Virus record (IMG/VR): IMGVR_UViG_3300042367_000583
Coordinates: 1 to 64,000 of that record
DNA length: 64,000 nucleotides
Direction: 5' to 3' (one strand)
Source: a virus
Position 1 is the stretch's first letter, and every line of letters starts with the position of its first letter. A program made the translations under genes and the position numbers. The notes beneath the pieces are model-generated. The model was given only the letters and a program-made list of their open reading frames with translations, was not told the origin of the DNA and ran no database searches. Positions 16,069 through 24,270 of this stretch are shown here, piece by piece.

Positions 16069-18928
16069 AAATCTATCTAAGATAAAAGCAGCGACCGAAA
16101 AATATAAACTTGTTAATACCAAAGAAGAAATTGTTTTCCCTCAATTACAAGAGGGAAAACAAGCTTTATTTGGGGAAATTGACGCTGATGTAATTTTCTA
16201 TGGCGGAGGCGCAGGAAGTGGAAAAGCAGGGCGTGCATCCAAGACAGGAAAAGCGATTGGAGATAAAATGCTTTCTATGGCGGATGCGCTTTTAGGGAAA
16301 AGACTATTATCATATAATAGTAGTTTTAATGAATCGCAAATGAAAGATTCAAAGGTCTTGGGATGGAGCGGTCAATGGATTGACTTCTCTGATCTTAAAG
16401 TCGGGGATAAGATTATGAATCCTGATGGTCAGTATCAAGAAATCATCCAAATTCACGAACAGGGATTTAAACAATTTTATCGGGTTTCTTTTGAAGACGG
16501 TACAAGTACAGAATGCTGTGGCGATCATTTATGGTCTTTTTGGGAATCTCGCCGTAATAGCCGCAGGAAGTCTAGTAACGGGATTAATCGAATTGAGTCG
16601 AATCTGACACCTAGAGGATGGAATACTAATTACATTACAAGAGCAAGGGTTAGGGATACTAATTGGTTGATTACTGAGATTAGCAAAGGAAGACGGTTTA
16701 TTGTTCCAGTTAACGCGCCATTGCAATTTACGGCACTTAACAGGTCTGATACTGGCAGAGCCTATTTTTACGGTTGTTTAATAGGCGATGGTTCTTATTG
16801 TAGTGATTCAATTATCGTAACAACTTCTGATAGATTTATTGCTGATAAACTCGTTGATATTTTAGGGAAAGAAGCTACCGTTAAAACACGAACACCAATA
16901 AAAGATGACCGTTTAGAAGTTTTATCCGTCAACGCGACAAAAGTTCAATGGGTTAAGTCTTGGATAAGCAACAATGAATATAAAGGAAAAAGAGCGTGGG
17001 AAAAAGTATTTCCCGACGGCTATTTATCAGCATCTCTTGATTTTCGTTATGCGTTTGCTCAAGGTCTTTTTGATACAGATGGAACTGTTGGAGACAAAAA
17101 AAGAGAAGTTTCCTATTGCACAACCAGTAAAAATTTGGCTATTCAGGTAGCTTCTTTGGTTCGTTCTTTGGGTTATATGGCTAAGATTACGAAAAGACAA
17201 CCAAAATATAGATACAAAGGGGAGCATTTAGATGGTCGTACAGCTTACGTCGTGGCTGTTGAGGGAAATCACCTTGAATTACTTTTTAGTTTGCCGCGTA
17301 AAGTTGAACGAGCGAAAATGCTTGGACAATTTAATGGGGGATCAAGTTGGCCGGGTAAAAGAATTGTTTCTATTGAACCGACTGAAATTGATTACGCTCG
17401 TTGTATTACTGTTAGTAATCCAAATCATCTTTATTTAACAGATGATTATATAGTTACGCATAATAGTGCCGGGCTATTAATTGATTTTGCCCGTCAAGAA
17501 TTTATTAGCAATCCTGACTATCGGGCTGTTATATTTCGTCGGACGTATCCTGAATTTACTCAAGCGGGCGGTTTGATAGATGAAAGCCAAAAAATCTATC
17601 AAGCAGTGAAAGGTAATTTCATTGAAAAGCCTCCAGGGTGGCGATTTCCGATTGGATCGAAAATATCTTTTAGGCATTTACAATACGAAAAAACTGTCTA
17701 TGTTTATCAAGGGGGGCAAATTGCAAGGATAGGTTTTGATGAATTAACCCACTTTACAGAAGAACAGTTTTTCTATCTTCTCTCTAGAAACCGGTCAGTA
17801 TCGGGGATTAAACCCGCAGTTAGAGCAACCTGTAACCCCGATGCTGACTCTTGGGTAGCTAATTTTATCTCTTGGTGGATCGACCCTAAGACTGGGTATG
17901 CTATCGAAGAAAGATCGGGAATAATTAAATATTTTATCAGACAAAACGGTGTGGTTCATTGGGCCGACAGTAAACAAGAATTAATTGATAAATTTAGTCT
18001 TAAGGATGAACTGCTTGACCTTATTCCTAAAGATAAAAGAGAAAAGTTTTTATCAAATACAGATACTAATATTACACCAGATAAACTGATTAAAAGCTTT
18101 ACTTTTATTCCTGCTACGATTTTTGATAATCCTGCTTTAATTAGGGTTAATCCTACCTATTTGGCCAACCTTTATGCTTTGCATCCTATCGAACGGGAAA
18201 GACTTCTTAGAGGCAACTGGAAGATTAAATACGAAGCTGGTACAGTATTTGATCGGACTTGGTTTGAGATTCTCGATAAAATCCCCGATAATTGGAAATT
18301 AATAGGTAAAGTGAGATTCTGGGATTTAGCGGCAACTGCCAAAGAGAATGCTGAGAATTATCATTGCTATACCAGTGGCACTCTTGTCTATAAATACCAA
18401 AGAATTAAGAACACACTGCCAGATTCAACTGAGATTAAGGAATTTGCTTATGTGATTGCCGATAATATCTGTGAGCAGAAAAAAGTCGGGGAAGTTGAGC
18501 TAATGCTCGAAAATACTGCTGAACTGGATGGGAAAACTGTAGCTGTAAGATGGGAACAGGAAGGGGGATCGAGCGGTAAATTTGTTGAAAATACCATTAC
18601 TAATGTAATTAGAGAAAATCATCCGAACCATGACGTTAAAGCGATCGTGCCTCAAGGGGATAAGCTAACGCGAGCTTTACCAGTAGCCACGGCAGCTAGT
18701 CGGGGACAAATCTTTATCTTAAGAGATGGAACATGGAACACTCGGTTTTTAAATGCCTGCCAGGGTTTTGATGGTAGTAAAAAAACACCCCCGACTAATG
18801 ACATTGTAGATAGTCTATCAGGGGCATTTTATTCTCTTGAAAATGAGTTTCAAGAACATGAGAGGATTATTGGCACGATTGTTACTTCTGCTCCTGTTAA
18901 TCGGTTTAGAAGCGGTTTTAGGGGTTAG
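16052..18928 (+). CDS. terL: terminase large subunit interrupted by an intein
   Basis: A 958-codon precursor; removal of the 413-residue intein leaves a 545-residue TerL. The extein has Walker A GGGAGSGK|S split exactly by the intein, Walker B IGFDELTHF, the RATCNPD coupling motif, and nuclease acids in VRFWDLAAT, VRWEQEGGS and NDIVDSLSG. TerL cuts and pumps DNA into proheads, so its ATPase would be inactive until splicing. It follows terS in a two-gene plus-strand unit. No frameshift disrupts either part. Confidence 0.95.
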   Translation: MKLSYRNLSKIKAATEKYKLVNTKEEIVFPQLQEGKQALFGEIDADVIFYGGGAGSGKAGRASKTGKAIGDKMLSMADALLGKRLLSYNSSFNESQMKDSKVLGWSGQWIDFSDLKVGDKIMNPDGQYQEIIQIHEQGFKQFYRVSFEDGTSTECCGDHLWSFWESRRNSRRKSSNGINRIESNLTPRGWNTNYITRARVRDTNWLITEISKGRRFIVPVNAPLQFTALNRSDTGRAYFYGCLIGDGSYCSDSIIVTTSDRFIADKLVDILGKEATVKTRTPIKDDRLEVLSVNATKVQWVKSWISNNEYKGKRAWEKVFPDGYLSASLDFRYAFAQGLFDTDGTVGDKKREVSYCTTSKNLAIQVASLVRSLGYMAKITKRQPKYRYKGEHLDGRTAYVVAVEGNHLELLFSLPRKVERAKMLGQFNGGSSWPGKRIVSIEPTEIDYARCITVSNPNHLYLTDDYIVTHNSAGLLIDFARQEFISNPDYRAVIFRRTYPEFTQAGGLIDESQKIYQAVKGNFIEKPPGWRFPIGSKISFRHLQYEKTVYVYQGGQIARIGFDELTHFTEEQFFYLLSRNRSVSGIKPAVRATCNPDADSWVANFISWWIDPKTGYAIEERSGIIKYFIRQNGVVHWADSKQELIDKFSLKDELLDLIPKDKREKFLSNTDTNITPDKLIKSFTFIPATIFDNPALIRVNPTYLANLYALHPIERERLLRGNWKIKYEAGTVFDRTWFEILDKIPDNWKLIGKVRFWDLAATAKENAENYHCYTSGTLVYKYQRIKNTLPDSTEIKEFAYVIADNICEQKKVGEVELMLENTAELDGKTVAVRWEQEGGSSGKFVENTITNVIRENHPNHDVKAIVPQGDKLTRALPVATAASRGQIFILRDGTWNTRFLNACQGFDGSKKTPPTNDIVDSLSGAFYSLENEFQEHERIIGTIVTSAPVNRFRSGFRG
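16226..17464 (+). mobile_element. intein with LAGLIDADG homing endonuclease in TerL Walker A
   Basis: 413 residues between K58 and S472 of the precursor. It ends YIVTHN|S (penultimate His, terminal Asn, Ser +1). Residue 1 is alanine (AGRASKTG), not Cys or Ser. A block-A-like strand (DSKVLGWSGQWIDFSDLKVG) comes only about 40 residues in, so the N-terminus carries an unusual extension. LAGLIDADG motifs are FYGCLIGDGSY and FAQGLFDTDGTV. Ala1 inteins splice by direct attack of the +1 residue, which fits S472. Confidence 0.93.
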
Positions 18929-19112
18929 TGGTAGCGCATCCACGTTCCCAAATGATACCAGAAGTATTAATGTTAATACGCTCTATTTCGATTGGATTGT
19001 CATTTTTGCCGCTAAAATATTTACACCAATGCCAGATAGCCTCTGGCTCTGATTTTGCTGCAATAAGAAGACCAAATGAAGTAACTGAATCTTTAATTAA
19101 GTACAGATCCAT
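18918..19112 (-). CDS. small protein, 64 residues
   Basis: MDLYLIKDSVTSFG start with a good GAGGATTT ribosome site; it ends in RGCATTNP and overlaps the 3' end of terL on the other strand by 11 bases. It is last in a minus-strand trio with the HigA-like and oxygenase-like genes. Function unknown; it could be a partner of the HigA-like protein. Confidence 0.6.
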   Translation of the reverse strand: MDLYLIKDSVTSFGLLIAAKSEPEAIWHWCKYFSGKNDNPIEIERININTSGIIWERGCATTNP

Positions 19113-19141
19113 AAATCCTCGTTAATAGTTGTAAAAATATT

Positions 19142-19420
19142 CTAATAAATCAAATTGATTAGAGACTCTCGATAAAGTCTTTCGCGCTCTATCCAGAAAC
19201 GAGCAGAAGGTACGCCTAAAGCTAATTCCATTTTATAAGCAATACAAACAGTAATTTCTGCTTTACCTTTTATGAGTTGATCAATAGTCTTTTTCGGCAA
19301 CCCCATGCGACTAGCAAATTCAGTTCTAGTTATTTTTCTTTCTTTTAGGATGTCACTAAGGGTTTCTCCCGGTGGAGAAACCCAATCTGGTGTATATTTA
19401 TTTTCAATAGTATTAGTCAT
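19142..19420 (-). CDS. HigA-type XRE antitoxin/regulator
   Basis: About 92 residues. PGETLSDILKERKITRTEFA followed by RMGLPKKTIDQLIKGKAEIT is the HigA/VapA helix-turn-helix, and GVPSARFWIERERLY is the usual HigA C-terminus. The ATG at 19420 overlaps the end of the upstream gene by 8 bases. No HigB-like RNase gene adjoins it. It may be an orphan antitoxin used against host toxins, or an operon autoregulator. Confidence 0.85.
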   Translation of the reverse strand: MTNTIENKYTPDWVSPPGETLSDILKERKITRTEFASRMGLPKKTIDQLIKGKAEITVCIAYKMELALGVPSARFWIERERLYRESLINLIY

Positions 19421-19970
19421 GGATTTGATCAATAGTTACAAAATAATCATAAACAAAATAATTGACAACTTTAATAGCTTCCTTGACTTTTGGAATAAAG
19501 TCAATATCTAAGTTAATAAACATAAAAGGGTCTTCTGTTTTTTTTGTGTTTTTTAGTTTATGATAGCACGAAATATCTAGTAATAAAATATCTCCTGCTT
19601 TTAAAACCAATCTTTGTGTATCTTTTCTTTGGACTAATAAAGAGTTTATTTGATCATCCATACTTTTAAAGGGAGTATAATTTTTTAAGAGTTTTTCTAA
19701 AGTATTATTGTTTACTGTAGAAGAGTAGAGTTCATAGTTGTCACTCTGAACAACTAAAATAATTGAATATTTTCTACCCTTATAAATGTCGTCAGTGTGC
19801 CAATTTACTCCTATCGTTCCCCATGAAGCATAAGAGTCTTCGCACGTATCATAAAGAGGGTGTATATTGTTATGTGTTACAAAACACTTAGTGGTATAAC
19901 AAGAATCAGTTGCTATTTTGTTTAACCTGTCTAAATTGTGATATTTGCCTAATTTATACAGAGGTTTCAT
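19413..19970 (-). CDS. probable Fe(II)/2-oxoglutarate oxygenase-fold protein
   Basis: 185 residues. WHTDD (H58, D60) followed by KAGDILLLDISCYHKLKN (H137) forms the HxD...H iron triad in the right spacing for the double-stranded beta-helix of 2OG oxygenases; the GDILLLD strand before the last histidine is typical. The usual 2OG-binding arginine about ten residues later is not clear; only lysines follow. Substrate unknown. It is first in a unit with the HigA-like and 64-residue genes. Confidence 0.5.
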   Translation of the reverse strand: MKPLYKLGKYHNLDRLNKIATDSCYTTKCFVTHNNIHPLYDTCEDSYASWGTIGVNWHTDDIYKGRKYSIILVVQSDNYELYSSTVNNNTLEKLLKNYTPFKSMDDQINSLLVQRKDTQRLVLKAGDILLLDISCYHKLKNTKKTEDPFMFINLDIDFIPKVKEAIKVVNYFVYDYFVTIDQIHD

Positions 19971-20021
19971 TTTTTATTTGGTTGATGACTGTTGACTGAT
20001 AACTGATAACTGATCGATAAA

Positions 20022-20489
20022 CTAAGTAAATAATCTTGATGCAATACTAAGTAAATACACCCATTCTTCTTCAAGCATCAACATCATTCCAGAAGGATCG
20101 GGATTAGTAAGTAAGCAAAAGCTTACTTCGTCTATGGGATTACCATCGTAGAATAACTCAATATCAGTATTTGGGAAAAATGCAAAAAAGGCAAACTTAA
20201 AGTCGGCATTTTGGCGATTTTCGCAGGTTAGTGTAGCAAAATGATCTGAATTTGAACTTATTTTTAGTTTCCAGTCAATAATTAAAGGAAAATCTTCTTT
20301 GCAATGTTCTCTTTCCTTTACCCATTTAGCAATTTCGTCGATTATCCATTTTTGATCCTTTTGGATAAAATAATGAACTCCTTCTGAGTATTTAAAAGGA
20401 TAAATTAACTTTGTTTCGTACCAGGTTAACTTGAACTCTTGCGGGGCTGAGTCAATCTTAGGGAATTGTCCTATATCCATCATTGTCAT
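20022..20489 (-). CDS. hypothetical protein, 155 residues
   Basis: Unrecognised. Mixed alpha/beta with several aromatic strands (FKFAFFAFFPNTDIELFY). It has a good TTAGGAGTAAAAG ribosome site and AACTGAT heptamer repeats on both sides, so it may be an accessory cassette. Confidence 0.55.
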   Translation of the reverse strand: MTMMDIGQFPKIDSAPQEFKLTWYETKLIYPFKYSEGVHYFIQKDQKWIIDEIAKWVKEREHCKEDFPLIIDWKLKISSNSDHFATLTCENRQNADFKFAFFAFFPNTDIELFYDGNPIDEVSFCLLTNPDPSGMMLMLEEEWVYLLSIASRLFT

Positions 20490-20543
20490 TCTTTTACTCC
20501 TAAATAATTTGTTTACTGTTAGCTGATAACTGATAACTGATAA

Positions 20544-21830
20544 CTATTTTTTGAGAATGAGTTTAGGCTTTTTGCTAAACTCAACTGGTAGGTTTTTTTG
20601 CCGGCAGACAGTCCGGCAATCTGTCCATCTTTTACCGACCTTAGCAAGATAGGAGTCTTGGTTCCACTCCACCTTGTACCCTGCTTTTTCGCAGGCTGCC
20701 TTATAAGGAAGTTGGGATTCCTTCTGTTGAGCAGTAATCTGCTCTTCTTCAGCCTTTTTTAAGGCTTCTAGCTCGTTTTTCTGAGACTTGAAGGTTATGG
20801 CTTCAACTACTGCTCGATGCAGTTCGGTGGCATCCTTCGGAAAGGATTCATAGCCATTTCTTAAATCGCGGCTACGGACTACCACCCGTCTTTCCTCGCC
20901 ACTTGTAAGTCTTATTTGAATCCCTAGAGATAGGGATTCTTCGACAAGTTGGGGGAATCCCACCCCAAAATCTTCAATCAATTTTTGATTTGCTGAAATA
21001 GGAGCAGGTTCGGGTTCGGAAACCGCTTCTACTTTAGGATTTTCTATATCCCATTTTTTTCTGGTCCAGTAACCAGAATGATGATTCAAAGCCCAGTCTT
21101 TTTCCGATCTGGGTTTTGGAGGGTTTCTTAATGTTTTGGCTTCCCCACTGGGAAGCTGGTAGTTTACGACCCGAACGGTCACATAACCGCCATGGGATCT
21201 CGATCCCATTCCGTCAGATGAAGGGGTATCTGATCCTTCGGAATAGAACCTTTCGGTTCTTTCATTGATTATTGTGCCGTGTGTCACGACATAATAATCG
21301 CTATTTTCATAACGGTCCCATTTTTTTAACCTATCTTTGATTGACAGGTAACTACCCCATTCCTTTTCCCGCGCCTCTTCCCGCGCTTCTACGGCTCTTT
21401 TTTCCGCTTTTTCTCTTTCGGCTTGGCTGGCCAGCCAAGCCTCTTTCGCCTTCCTAGAAGCTTCTTTAGAAGCCTCTAAAGAGTCCAGATAATCATTAAT
21501 TATCTGGTTGATAATTTCATCTTCGAAACCTACTGAGTAGGTTAGGGAATTGAGATCAATTCCCCAAGCATCTGCCCACAGGTTTCCGTCTGTAGTCATT
21601 TCCTCCTCGCTCGGTAAATATAAACCAGCGTAATCGCCGGTTAGTTGAGCCATTTCTGTCGTAACAGAAATCTCAGCCCAACTGGCGGTGGGGAGAGGGA
21701 CGAGGCGGGGTTCAAACCCGTCATCGTACCAAAAACACCCCCCTTGTACCGCGATTACGCGGGTTTCAAACAAGAGACTTTCGTCTTCTTGGTCAAAGGG
21801 GATGTCTGCGAGAGTGATCTGAGATTTCAT
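20544..21830 (-). CDS. large early protein with charged coiled coil, 428 residues
   Basis: Unrecognised. A folded N-terminal part contains GGCFWYDDGFEPR. Residues about 110-165 form a long Ala/Glu/Lys/Arg coiled coil, then come a Gly/Ser-rich loop and a C-terminal part (YLAKVGKRWTDCRTVCRQKN). It lies behind promoter copy D, the only copy outside 10.5-12.6 kb, so it likely belongs to the same regulon as the coiled-coil genes there. Confidence 0.65.
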   Translation of the reverse strand: MKSQITLADIPFDQEDESLLFETRVIAVQGGCFWYDDGFEPRLVPLPTASWAEISVTTEMAQLTGDYAGLYLPSEEEMTTDGNLWADAWGIDLNSLTYSVGFEDEIINQIINDYLDSLEASKEASRKAKEAWLASQAEREKAEKRAVEAREEAREKEWGSYLSIKDRLKKWDRYENSDYYVVTHGTIINERTERFYSEGSDTPSSDGMGSRSHGGYVTVRVVNYQLPSGEAKTLRNPPKPRSEKDWALNHHSGYWTRKKWDIENPKVEAVSEPEPAPISANQKLIEDFGVGFPQLVEESLSLGIQIRLTSGEERRVVVRSRDLRNGYESFPKDATELHRAVVEAITFKSQKNELEALKKAEEEQITAQQKESQLPYKAACEKAGYKVEWNQDSYLAKVGKRWTDCRTVCRQKNLPVEFSKKPKLILKK

Positions 21831-21865
21831 TGTTTTAATCCTTGTGTGTTTGTTTGTCTATACTT

Positions 21866-21908
21866 ATCTTATGATATTCTCCCAGTAATGTCAACTATCT
21901 GGGAGAAT
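21866..21908 (-). promoter_or_regulatory. phage promoter/operator repeat, copy D
   Basis: TTGACA (21894-21889), 17-base spacer, TAAGAT (21871-21866), with perfect arms ATTCTCCCAG/CTGGGAGAAT (21876-21885 and 21899-21908). It is almost identical to copy B over about 85 bases although 10 kb away. Confidence 0.88.
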
Positions 21909-22000
21909 CTTTTTTCTGAACGTTTGTACTACTTATTAATCCCAAATAGTTGATAATGATAACTGATAACCTTAATCTTCTATGCGCCAATCTGCATTTG

Positions 22001-22354
22001 CTACAGCATCATCTTATTAGGTTTCACTTCGTTGAGTACTGATTGGACAACCTCCCCCTTTATCTGTTTTGCACACAAATATCCTCTATTTCCGTCAGAA
22101 CGACGGTAGTTCAGCTCGGTAAATGTTCCACACCTTGTGGATGGAAGCAATAATACTTTTGGGTTTTCGTGTCCTTGTAACGTTAGGTAGCGATTAGCTT
22201 TATGGAGTGTTTGACCTACTCCAAACACTACCATCCCGATTAGGGTAGCAATCAAAAGATAATACGTGTTCTCTAGCATCGCAATTGTCCTAAGTATTTT
22301 CCTGGATTCCTCGTTCATATCCTCATCAGTGCCTAGAATTGAGCCGCTAGGCAT
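22001..22354 (-). CDS. single-pass membrane protein, 117 residues
   Basis: One membrane segment (YYLLIATLIGMVVFGVG) follows a short N-terminal helix. The soluble part has several basic residues and two cysteines. A start at 22318 (MNEESRK) has a better GAGGAT ribosome site than 22354. No family recognised. Confidence 0.6.
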   Translation of the reverse strand: MPSGSILGTDEDMNEESRKILRTIAMLENTYYLLIATLIGMVVFGVGQTLHKANRYLTLQGHENPKVLLLPSTRCGTFTELNYRRSDGNRGYLCAKQIKGEVVQSVLNEVKPNKMML

Positions 22355-22381
22355 ACGGGAAAAGTTCCCGTTTCGGATTGG

Positions 22382-22768
22382 CTAGGGCTTTTGTAAAAAC
22401 AAACAGCCTAAAACATTTGAGGGGTTAGACTCATCCCGGACGATTGCACCGGGGGCAAGGCAGTCCGTCCGTCCTTGTTTACTAGCGGCCGCCGCCACTA
22501 GCCCAGAGACAATGTAGAAAGTTTCCCCGTCTGCATCTGGTAGCCCCTCAATATCCCCGTAAATAACGGTTTCTACTGGGATACCGTCAATGGGTTCTGC
22601 GGGTTCGTTGGACATTTTAACTCGCGGGAGAATCCCCGATGCGGGAATTTCCTTAAGAATCACAATCTTCTCTTTGTTTCCCAGAAACTGTTTCTTTGCA
22701 TCTTGGGTGATGCCAGCTTCTTTGTTTAATATGGTGATAGTGTGAGGGGTTGCGTTGACAATAGCCAT
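22382..22768 (-). CDS. 'NATPHTI' family phage protein
   Basis: A 128-residue protein starting MAIVNATPHTITIL, a conserved opening of small phage proteins of unknown function. It ends with a GLVAAAASKQGR...APG part and LGCLFLQKP. I place the start at 22768 (GGAG nine bases upstream) rather than 22831, because the extra codons only translate the heptamer repeat. It lies in a cassette with the second FGE-like gene. Confidence 0.75.
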   Translation of the reverse strand: MAIVNATPHTITILNKEAGITQDAKKQFLGNKEKIVILKEIPASGILPRVKMSNEPAEPIDGIPVETVIYGDIEGLPDADGETFYIVSGLVAAAASKQGRTDCLAPGAIVRDESNPSNVLGCLFLQKP

Positions 22769-22823
22769 GGTTTTTACTCCTAAATAATTGTTAGCTGACA
22801 ACTGATAACTGATAACTAATTCA

Positions 22824-23351
22824 TTAATCACAAACTACCCGAAAACCAGTATTGCAGCAAGATTCTTCAAAATAGAGGTAACTAAGTTGTGCCGCACAAC
22901 ATCTATAGGAGTCGGTGTCAAATCCGCCCCCACGGGGAACCTTTTGACACCATTCCCAGACGTTGCCGTGCATATCGTACAATCCCCAAGCATTGGGCTT
23001 TTTCTGACCCACAGGATGAGTTATTAATCCAGAGTTATCTTCGTACCAAGCGTAATCTTTTAGCTGATCGAAATCATTACCAAAGCTAAATAGGGTTTCT
23101 GTACCAGCGCGACAGGCATATTCCCATTCTGAATTTGTAGGTAGGCGATAGTTTTTCCCTGTTATTCGTCTCAATTTCTGGTAAAAAGCTACGGCATTAT
23201 CATAACTAACTTGTTCTACTGGATTTTGGGGTTTGTTTATGAAATAAGAGGGGTTGTTTCCCATTACCTCTTGATATTGTTCCTGAGTAATGGGATATTT
23301 GCCAATTTTAAAGGTTACATTCGGAATCTCTATCATTTCAATCTCAATCAT
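22824..23351 (-). CDS. second FGE/SUMF-type protein, likely DGR target
   Basis: 175 residues, paralogous to the protein at 8768: FKIGKYPITQEQYQEVMG, YRLPTNSEWEYACRAG, GLYDMHGNVWEWC, RGGGF and GFRVVC. The two genes agree through the body but differ almost completely between RGG and GFRVV (here YRCCAAQLSYLYFEE), then agree again in the last bases (GGTTTTCGGGTAGT). That is the pattern of two variable repeats. Good GGAG site. No reverse transcriptase lies in this window. Confidence 0.83.
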   Translation of the reverse strand: MIEIEMIEIPNVTFKIGKYPITQEQYQEVMGNNPSYFINKPQNPVEQVSYDNAVAFYQKLRRITGKNYRLPTNSEWEYACRAGTETLFSFGNDFDQLKDYAWYEDNSGLITHPVGQKKPNAWGLYDMHGNVWEWCQKVPRGGGFDTDSYRCCAAQLSYLYFEESCCNTGFRVVCD

Positions 23352-23395
23352 TTTTTTACTCCTAAATAATGGTTACTGATAACTGATAACTGGTA

Positions 23396-23848
23396 TTAAA
23401 ACTCTTGCCATGTCGTCGGGTCGGTCATTGGTTCGCTGTACCGACTTAAATCCGATGGTTCGTTATCATCGTAAATAAAATCGTCGTTCGGTTCGTTACT
23501 AGGAATCTCATAGTAGCGTCCGCCGCAATCCACAAAGCCCATCGTAACGGGTTGAAATTCGATTGCGGGTAATTCCTGGTTGGGAAGTTTTCCGTCGGGG
23601 CTGAAACCCCGACTTAACTTGCCATTAAAGGCATCAAACCACCACTCCTTCCCAGTTTGCTGGCAAGTGACTCGGAGGGTCGTTATTTGTCCCTCTCCCC
23701 ATACTTCAAGAGCGACACGGTGTTTTTGTCCTTTGGCGACCATGACAAAATTACCAGACATAACGGGGACAGAGTTAGATTTGACGGATACGCGATTGGA
23801 TGCTAACATCACTTTTGACCTAATAAGGGTTGACGGAAAGGCGATCAC
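23396..23848 (-). CDS. hypothetical protein, 150 residues
   Basis: Unrecognised. A beta-rich N-terminal part (VALEVWGEGQITTLRVTCQQ) is followed by an acidic, Pro/Asp-rich tail. MLASNRVS at 23809 is an alternative start. It has its own strong promoter facing away from the XRE regulator, suggesting repression by it. Confidence 0.6.
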   Translation of the reverse strand: MIAFPSTLIRSKVMLASNRVSVKSNSVPVMSGNFVMVAKGQKHRVALEVWGEGQITTLRVTCQQTGKEWWFDAFNGKLSRGFSPDGKLPNQELPAIEFQPVTMGFVDCGGRYYEIPSNEPNDDFIYDDNEPSDLSRYSEPMTDPTTWQEF

Positions 23849-23890
23849 ACTAATTTGCAGTTGGGAGTGGTCGTCTTTCTCTATATCTGT

Positions 23891-23919
23891 ATAGTAGCAT
23901 CATGTTAATAGTATGTCAA
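23891..23919 (-). promoter_or_regulatory. sigma70-type promoter
   Basis: TTGACA (23919-23914), 17-base spacer, TACTAT (23896-23891), upstream of the 150-residue gene and divergent from the XRE gene at 23971. Confidence 0.8.
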
Positions 23920-23970
23920 GTATTATTCTAAAAAAAGTTATACTAAATATATTGAGTGTAAAACAATACA

Positions 23971-24174
23971 ATGGTACTACAAAACAGGGTCAAGGAATTT
24001 ACAGAATCTAGAGGGATCACGGTTTACCGATTTATCAAGGATACGGGTATCGCACCCAATACGGGTTATAAATTGGCAAGAGATGCCGATCACTTACCAT
24101 CTATCACTGTCTTACAGGCAATCTGTAACAGATACGAGATACAGCCTAACGAAATTGTCTATTGGATTGATTGA
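23971..24174 (+). CDS. XRE-family HTH regulator (Cro/CI-like)
   Basis: A 67-residue single-domain helix-turn-helix protein (VYRFIKDTGIAPNTGYKLAR; ITVLQAICNRYEIQPNEIV). It is the only plus-strand gene here and diverges from a strong minus-strand promoter, the classical setting for a small repressor. It lies directly upstream of a tRNA gene. Confidence 0.88.
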   Translation: MVLQNRVKEFTESRGITVYRFIKDTGIAPNTGYKLARDADHLPSITVLQAICNRYEIQPNEIVYWID

Positions 24175-24193
24175 AAGTGTGATATACTGGCAA

Positions 24194-24266
24194 GCGGGGT
24201 GAGTGAAATGGTTTCCACATAGGCCTCATAAGCCTAAAACACTAGGTTCGACTCCTAGACCCCACA
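24194..24266 (+). tRNA. tRNA with CAU anticodon (Met or Ile2)
   Basis: Anticodon arm TAGGC-CTCATAA-GCCTA, five-base variable loop, T arm CTAGG-TTCGACT-CCTAG, acceptor GCGGGGT/ACCCCAC with one C-A mismatch, no encoded CCA. The D arm is irregular. CAU can be elongator or initiator Met, or Ile2 after lysidine modification; I cannot decide. Confidence 0.78.
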
Positions 24267-24270
24267 TTAA

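Noticed and set aside
16425-17438. Extra short genes inside the intein on either strand
   Set aside because: They are shadows of the LAGLIDADG coding frame without start signals.
24194-24266. The tRNA as an integration attachment site
   Set aside because: No integrase and no duplicated tRNA 3' end were found in the window.
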